DNA of 64,000 bases from Bacteroidales bacterium (GTDB taxonomy: Bacteria > Bacteroidota > Bacteroidia > Bacteroidales > F082): the NCBI GenBank assembly GCA_024400455.1, contig JAKSMU010000002.1, positions 124,001 to 188,000 on the forward strand, in the 5' to 3' direction. The position numbers and the translations under genes are program-made. Positions 58,870 to 64,000 of the stretch are shown piece after piece. Within the stretch, counting starts at the first letter, position 1; each line of letters begins with the position of its first letter. The notes beneath the pieces were generated by a model. That model had not been told where the DNA came from and did not search any database. It saw nothing but the letters and a program-made list of their open reading frames with translations.

Positions 58870-61228
58870 ACTCGCTCATCGAATAAGGCTTATCTTCCTC
58901 ATTCAATCCGCGATTTATATTAGGTTCGCTGCCCATTTCGAAGACCAGTTCGCCGCCTTGCATGAGTTCGCTATGCGTAAGGTAAAGCCTTGTGATTTCC
59001 TTGCCGTTCAAACTGACTTTCTGCACATAACGGTTCTCGTCGCTGACATCATTTGCTTTGATTTCTAACGTGTTGCCATTGCCTAATTTCACTTTCATAT
59101 AAGGCAAATAAGGTGCGCCGAACACGTATTGGTCGCTGCCCGGACAAACGGGATAGAAGCCCATGGCACTGAAAATATACCATGCCGACATCTGCCCGCA
59201 ATCGTCGTTGCCGCAAAGTCCGTCGATATTGTTTTTGTAGAAACGGTTCATGATTTCGCGCAGCCAGTATTGTGTCTTGTAGGGTTGCGAAGTCCAATTG
59301 TACAAATAGGCAATGTGATGCGCAGGTTCGTTGCCGTGGTTGTAGCAGCCCATCAGACCTTCTTCGGTGACATCTTCGGTGTTTTCAAAAAACTCGGCAG
59401 GCAAGTGCATCACAAACAAAGTGTCGAGATTGGCGATGAATTGTTTCTCGCCTTTCATGGCTTCTATCAGACCTTTTACATCTTGCGGGACATAGAAGGA
59501 ATACACCCAGGAATTGCCTTCCACAAAGCCTTCGCCCTCGGTGTCGAACAGGCTGAAAGGCTCCTTCCAAGTGCCGTCAGCCATTTTCGGGCGGGCAAAA
59601 CCAAGTTGTGTGTCGAAAGTGTTTTTCCAGTTTTGGGCACGTTGCCTGTAGGTTTCTGCCGTTGCGTTGTCGCCGGCTTTCAGTGCTGTTTGGTAAATCG
59701 CCCAATCATCGTAGGCATATTCCATCGTGATGGAAACGCAGCCGTTGTTTTTGTCGAAAGGCACATAACCCAAATCCATGTAATCGTCCAAATTGACGTA
59801 ATAAGGTATCGTCGAACTTCGTTTCATGGCCTTCAGCAGCGGTTCGGCATTGCTAACAACGCCTTTCGTGTAGGCATCGGAAAGCACAGGAACTGCGTGA
59901 TAGCCAATCATGCACCAGTTTTCGTTGCCCATGTGCGACCAAACCGGCAAAGCTCCATGAACGCTTTGCTCGCTGTGTTTCAGCATCGACTGCACCATGT
60001 CGGCATTGCGTTGGGTTTGCAGCACATTGAACAAAGGATGCAAGGCGCGGTAAGTGTCCCACAATGAAAAAACGGTGTAGTTCGTGAAGCCTTCGGCCTG
60101 ATGAATATTGTGGTCGAGGCCGCGATATTGCCCGTCAACATCCATGTAAATTGAAGGATTTATCATCGTGTGATACAAGGAAGTGTAAAGCATGGCCTTC
60201 TGGTCTTCGGTGCCTTCGGCATCGATGATGGAAAGTTCCTTGTTCCATTTGTCTTGGGTTTGGGCCAAAAGCTGCTCAAAATCAAGGCCATCGGTTTCTG
60301 CTTTCAAGTTTTTCAAGGCCCCCTCGGTGCTGACGGCCGAAAGCGCGACTTTCATCTCCAAAGTTTCAGGCTGATGGAAGGTGAAATACGCCACAATCTT
60401 TCTTCCTGTCATCTCTGGGAAATTATGATTGACAGGGAATTTGCCCCAACCGCCGTTGTATTTCGGTCTCTGCAAGTCGCAATAGCCATAATCGGCAATC
60501 GGTTGGTTGAAACTGATGGCAAAATATGTGTAATTCGTTCTTGCCCAACCGTTTGTAATGCGATAACCTGTCAACAAAGTATCGTTTTCAACGCGCAAAT
60601 TGGCCCACAAGGTTTTGCCATCGTAATTGTAAATTCCGTGTTGCAAATCCAAAATGACGTTTCCGTCGGTATCTTGCGGAAAAACATACTGATGTACGCC
60701 GACATGTTCCGTTGCTGTCAGTCGCGCCTTGACTTGATAGTCTTCCAAAAGCACCTCATAGTAGCCAGGCTGTGCGATTTCCGTTTCGTGCGAAAAACGC
60801 GAGCGGTAACCATTGTCGGGTTCGGTCTGCGTTCCGGGATTGTATTTTATCTCGCCAATGGTCGGCATGACCAGAATATCACCCAAATCGGAATGGCCAG
60901 TGCCGCTGAAATGGGTGTGGCTGAAACCTACAATCGTACTGTCTTTATGTTGATAACCAGCACAATATTCATAAACCCGTGGCTGATATTCACCGTCAAT
61001 GTTATGCGGAATGGTATCGGTATCGGGACTCAACTGCACGATGCCGAAAGGCGCACAGGCACCCGGAAAAGTGTGTCCCATGCCATTCGTTCCAATGATT
61101 GGATTGACATATTGGATGTAATTCTTGGTCGGTTCGTCTGTAGAGACGCGATTCGTCGCGTCTTGGTTATTACATGAAACGAATATTGCCAAAACAATGA
61201 TTGCAAATAAGATAAATGTTTTTTTCAT
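58868..61228 (-). CDS. Glycoside hydrolase family 92 alpha-mannosidase lipoprotein
   Basis: This 786-residue lipoprotein (lipobox FVSC, Cys19) is a calcium-dependent exo-alpha-mannosidase of the type that trims N-glycan mannose. It opens with YVNPIIGTNGMGHTFPGACA and continues with FGIVQLSPDTDT, FSHTHFSGTGHSDLGDILVM, the helical-barrel blocks SLWDTYRALHPLFNV and VWSHMGNENWCMIGYHAVPV, then GCYNHGNEPAHHIAYLYNW and GNDDCGQMSAWYIFSAMGFY. The linker after the lipid Cys (residues 20-32, QDATNRVST) is encoded by a GTAGAGACG-type hairpin repeat. Divergent from it lies a PNGase F-like gene, suggesting joint N-glycan breakdown. Confidence 0.94.
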   Translation of the reverse strand: MKKTFILFAIIVLAIFVSCNNQDATNRVSTDEPTKNYIQYVNPIIGTNGMGHTFPGACAPFGIVQLSPDTDTIPHNIDGEYQPRVYEYCAGYQHKDSTIVGFSHTHFSGTGHSDLGDILVMPTIGEIKYNPGTQTEPDNGYRSRFSHETEIAQPGYYEVLLEDYQVKARLTATEHVGVHQYVFPQDTDGNVILDLQHGIYNYDGKTLWANLRVENDTLLTGYRITNGWARTNYTYFAISFNQPIADYGYCDLQRPKYNGGWGKFPVNHNFPEMTGRKIVAYFTFHQPETLEMKVALSAVSTEGALKNLKAETDGLDFEQLLAQTQDKWNKELSIIDAEGTEDQKAMLYTSLYHTMINPSIYMDVDGQYRGLDHNIHQAEGFTNYTVFSLWDTYRALHPLFNVLQTQRNADMVQSMLKHSEQSVHGALPVWSHMGNENWCMIGYHAVPVLSDAYTKGVVSNAEPLLKAMKRSSTIPYYVNLDDYMDLGYVPFDKNNGCVSITMEYAYDDWAIYQTALKAGDNATAETYRQRAQNWKNTFDTQLGFARPKMADGTWKEPFSLFDTEGEGFVEGNSWVYSFYVPQDVKGLIEAMKGEKQFIANLDTLFVMHLPAEFFENTEDVTEEGLMGCYNHGNEPAHHIAYLYNWTSQPYKTQYWLREIMNRFYKNNIDGLCGNDDCGQMSAWYIFSAMGFYPVCPGSDQYVFGAPYLPYMKVKLGNGNTLEIKANDVSDENRYVQKVSLNGKEITRLYLTHSELMQGGELVFEMGSEPNINRGLNEEDKPYSMSE
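61140..61163. repeat. GTAGAGACG-family hairpin inside the GH92 linker
   Basis: AGACGCGA (61144-61151), loop TTCG and TCGCGTCT (61156-61163) form a perfect 8-bp stem, preceded by TGTAG. It is in frame in the region encoding the linker just after the lipidated cysteine. A related hairpin is the terminator at 44395. Confidence 0.7.
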
Positions 61229-61439
61229 AGAAATGAGTTTATGAATTAGGGTCGTAAAATTAAGTAAAAAAGAAGTGTGACTATAAAAAATATAAGTTGC
61301 AAATGATTATTTGTTTTGATGTTTGAAAAAAGTTTCAATCCAAGAAAGAAATTCTTTTTAATTTAGCACCGTGAAAGGTTGAATCTTTTTATCAAAATAA
61401 ATTTGTATATTATTAGTAATCAATAAATTAATCACGTCT

Positions 61440-64000
61440 ATGAAAAAATTAACCTTACTTCTATCCTTGTTGCTTTCAGTGACTTGGACATTTGCCCAGA
61501 CAGAGGCAAGAATCGATTTCAACAACTATGCCGAAAACCAGAACCTGAACGGTCAAGACAACTGGGTGGCACGCGCACACAGCGCAGGCGGCGGCACTTT
61601 GAAAACCGAATACCTTGGTGCAGGCGGCGCCATTTGCCCCGACGAAACTATGGGCGTTTTCTTCGACAATGCCAACACCAATTTCGGTGAAATCGCAACG
61701 CATAAATCGACTTCAAATTTCCAATTCGACTTTTCCGATGGCGGGACCATCGAAATCGAACTGGATGTGTTCCGTAACTGGTGGGGCACTTGCTTCGGCG
61801 TTGGCTACGATGCTGATGGCGATGGCGTGGTGTTGCCTCCAATGAATTACGAAACCACACAGCCTAACCCGAACCTTCCTACACAGGATGGCGGCATCTA
61901 TTTCGTCACTACGGGTGTCAGCAGCCAAGATAGATTCGTCAACGGCATTGTTCTGCCAAACAACACAATGCCAGTTGATTTCGATTATGACGAGACTACA
62001 TGGACACGCTGGAGAATCATGATTGACCTCGAAGCCAACAACCGTCAGGGCAGCGTAGCCTTGTTTGCCGATTACGGTTGCACGGGCGAATTTGAACCTG
62101 TTCCTGAAATCCAAGGCATCAATGCCGGCTTGACCCCAGGCAGCGGCGACCGCTTCGACCCAGCCAAATGGGACGGCATTTTTTTCCTCAACAGCTCACA
62201 TGCCGGTTACGACAACCTCGTGGTGAGACATACGCCTGCCGGTTTAGCCTCGCAATTTGTCGAGTTCGCCGAAATTCCCGACCAGTTGGTTTCGGCTGCT
62301 CCTATCACTTTGGTGGCATCGGCTACATCAGGTCTTCCTGTTAGCTTTGAAGTGGTTGAAGGTCCTGCTACGGTTTCGGGCAATATCCTTACCTTGAACG
62401 GCACACCGGGCATCGTCAAAGTGAAGGCTTCACAGCCTGGCGACGGCACACAATGGAATGCCGCTCCAAGCGTCACTCGTTCATTTGAAGTGGTTGACCC
62501 TGATGCCTATACGCCTGAAATCACCATCCGTCGTCCTTACGATGGCACTAAGGTCTATATGACCGAATTGAAGCCTATCATGTTGGTTTTGAGTGCCTAC
62601 ATCGAACATGGCGATGCCATTAAGTTTGAAGAAGTGAAATTCACCGTTGATGGCGAAGATGTCATCTTGAGAACCGATTTCCCGGATGATCCAAGCAACG
62701 GCTATTGGTATGCCACTTGGACACCAAGCGGTTTCGGAACTTATAACATGACGGCTTCCATCACCCAGTCGGGCGGCAAGACGACAAGCGAGAATTGCAC
62801 TTTCGAAGTGACCAATAATTTTGAAAATATGGATGTCGTTACTATGAATGGCGACCTGATTGTTTCTCCATCAGCACAGTCAGTCACGGGCGAATATGTC
62901 ATGCCTTCGCATGTCGGCGCTTTCAGTCAAATCGTTGCTCACTATGACCACAATTGCGTGAATGGCGACTGCGACCCTTACGACCGTGTGGGTTATTGCC
63001 GCGTGAAGAATTACCGTGGCGAATGGGTTGAACTGTTCCGCTATATCACCCCATTTGGCGTTCAGTGCGAAGCCGACATCGATGTCACCGACTTCTCAAC
63101 CGTGCTGCAAGGTCTGGTTGAATTTGAAATGTATTTCCAGACTTGGAACGGCAGTGGCTACAACCCAATCCTGACTTTCAATATGACCAAAGGCACACCT
63201 GATTATCTCTATGCCGACGTCCAGCCATTGTGGTTCGGTGCTTACGATTTTGGCGACTATGCCAACCAGCAGCCTGTGCCATCGGTCGACTATTGTTTTG
63301 TTGAAGGCGCCGAAGCCGCAAAACTGAAGCTTATGACCTCAGGCCACAACTGGAGCAGCGGCACCAACAACTGCAACAACACGGGCAATGCGGCTGAATT
63401 TTACGAAGCCACACACCATGTTTTCGTCAACGGACAGAACAAGTTCGAGCAGCATCTTTGGAGAACCTGCAACCCGAATCCAGCCGGCTGTCAGCCACAA
63501 AACGGCACTTGGACCTACAACCGTAGCGGCTGGTGCCCAGGTTCAATGGCTTTGGTTTGGGATTTCGATTTGACCGAATACATGCCAGCTGGTTCAGCTG
63601 AACTGTTCTATGAGTTCGACCCAACCTATCTCGACCTCTGCCACCCGAACCATCCTGATTGCGTCGATGGTCAGACCTGCGTGCAGTGCTCCGCTGCCGA
63701 CAACCCGATTCTGCGCGTTTCAGGTTCGGTGGTCAGCTACAGCAACAACAGCGAAATCCTGCTCGATGTGCCGTCCTATCCTGAACTGAACGAAGACCCG
63801 TTCACGGTTGAAATCACGCCAAATCCTGTGAAGAGCAGCATGAACATTTCCACCGATTACGATTTGGGCAAAGTCTGCGTCCACATCATCAGTGCCACAG
63901 GCCAGGAAGTGCGCAATTTCGTGATGCGTCAGAACGCCACCATCGATGTTTCCGACCTTCCTTCAGGCATCTATTTCGTCAACCTCATTGGTGGTAAAGT
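61440..64000 (+). CDS. PNGase F-like protein with T9SS sorting domain, second paralogue (3' end outside window)
   Basis: At least 853 residues are encoded; the frame is still open at the window edge, inside the T9SS sorting domain (ITPNPVKSSMNI, LPSGIYFVNL). Layout matches the protein at 5605: signal peptide (MKKLTLLLSLLLSVTWTFAQ), jellyroll, Ig-like domain, beta domain, PNGase F-like region and sorting domain, with long stretches nearly identical (HVGAF, VAHYDHNCVNG, GDYANQQPVP, YNRSGWCPGS). The D60 and E206 equivalents are kept (D515 in CDPYDR, E653 in NAAEFYEATHH). The E118 equivalent is Gln (Q567, YFQTW, codon CAG at 63138-63140). Amidase activity may therefore be reduced or altered. It is divergent from the GH92 mannosidase gene. 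Confidence 0.87.
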   Translation, partial: MKKLTLLLSLLLSVTWTFAQTEARIDFNNYAENQNLNGQDNWVARAHSAGGGTLKTEYLGAGGAICPDETMGVFFDNANTNFGEIATHKSTSNFQFDFSDGGTIEIELDVFRNWWGTCFGVGYDADGDGVVLPPMNYETTQPNPNLPTQDGGIYFVTTGVSSQDRFVNGIVLPNNTMPVDFDYDETTWTRWRIMIDLEANNRQGSVALFADYGCTGEFEPVPEIQGINAGLTPGSGDRFDPAKWDGIFFLNSSHAGYDNLVVRHTPAGLASQFVEFAEIPDQLVSAAPITLVASATSGLPVSFEVVEGPATVSGNILTLNGTPGIVKVKASQPGDGTQWNAAPSVTRSFEVVDPDAYTPEITIRRPYDGTKVYMTELKPIMLVLSAYIEHGDAIKFEEVKFTVDGEDVILRTDFPDDPSNGYWYATWTPSGFGTYNMTASITQSGGKTTSENCTFEVTNNFENMDVVTMNGDLIVSPSAQSVTGEYVMPSHVGAFSQIVAHYDHNCVNGDCDPYDRVGYCRVKNYRGEWVELFRYITPFGVQCEADIDVTDFSTVLQGLVEFEMYFQTWNGSGYNPILTFNMTKGTPDYLYADVQPLWFGAYDFGDYANQQPVPSVDYCFVEGAEAAKLKLMTSGHNWSSGTNNCNNTGNAAEFYEATHHVFVNGQNKFEQHLWRTCNPNPAGCQPQNGTWTYNRSGWCPGSMALVWDFDLTEYMPAGSAELFYEFDPTYLDLCHPNHPDCVDGQTCVQCSAADNPILRVSGSVVSYSNNSEILLDVPSYPELNEDPFTVEITPNPVKSSMNISTDYDLGKVCVHIISATGQEVRNFVMRQNATIDVSDLPSGIYFVNLIGGK

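Noticed and set aside
1..64000. CRISPR array, prophage, integrative element or tRNA genes
   Set aside because: No regularly spaced identical repeats, no phage or integrase genes and no cloverleaf-like sequence were seen in the short intergenic gaps.

Overview
The window reads as chromosomal DNA of a member of the Bacteroidota, most likely order Bacteroidales. Supporting signs are a SusC/SusD pair, five proteins ending in a type IX secretion system (T9SS, Por) sorting domain, lipoproteins with Bacteroidota-style lipoboxes, many TAnnTTTG -7 promoter elements, few visible Shine-Dalgarno sequences, and Bacteroidota-typical families (GH92, GH97, S46 dipeptidyl peptidase, DUF2975 plus a small HTH regulator, bacterial GH3). 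Gene content mixes Porphyromonas-like secreted protein-processing enzymes with Bacteroides-like glycan enzymes. No tRNA, rRNA, CRISPR array, prophage or integrase was seen. The only mobile-element gene is a small Y1 transposase.

Layout. 1-410: end of a LutB-type iron-sulfur protein. 530-10938: a four-gene operon of SusC receptor, SusD lipoprotein, T9SS-secreted PNGase F-like amidase and T9SS-secreted M28 peptidase, closed by a bidirectional terminator. 11018-19872: metG, a CorA-topology unknown, a GNAT, an SGNH hydrolase, DUF937, DUF2461, a carboxypeptidase-regulatory-like protein, an HTH/DUF2975 pair and an L,D-transpeptidase. 19894-28141: a DPP11-type S46 peptidase, purH-mreB-mreC-mreD on the minus strand, and recJ. 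28202-36346: a GH3-LysE-DUF308 operon, a beta-helix T9SS protein, an arginase-fold protein and a peptidylarginine deiminase very like Porphyromonas PPAD. 36549-45285: small unknowns, radA-ruvC, two TlpA-like lipoproteins with a GH16, and cysQ. 45482-54125: topA, a deoxyhypusine synthase-like protein, a beta-barrel protein, a GNAT, a nucleoid-associated protein and trkA-trkH. 54249-64000: GH97, an RluA-type pseudouridine synthase, an IS200-like transposase beside a large palindrome, mnmA, a GH92 alpha-mannosidase and, divergent from it, a second PNGase F-like T9SS protein that runs off the window.

Inferred biology. The most coherent theme is extracellular attack on glycoproteins and peptides. 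PNGase F-like enzymes would release N-glycans, GH92 would trim mannose, the SusCD pair would import products, M28 and DPP11-type peptidases would digest the peptide part, and the PPAD-like enzyme would citrullinate C-terminal arginines. The first PNGase F-like protein keeps all three catalytic acids of PNGase F, while the second carries Gln in place of the E118 equivalent. The PPAD-like protein keeps every active-site and carboxylate-binding residue that I can recall for PPAD.

A second theme is small repeats: degenerate 7- or 8-bp-period tandem arrays (two of them inside genes), a GTAGAGACG hairpin family (one copy in the linker of the GH92 lipoprotein), an ATCTGCGTAAT/ATCTGCGG family, and a 120-bp palindrome beside the Y1 transposase. 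All functional statements come from reading motifs by eye; no database search was possible.
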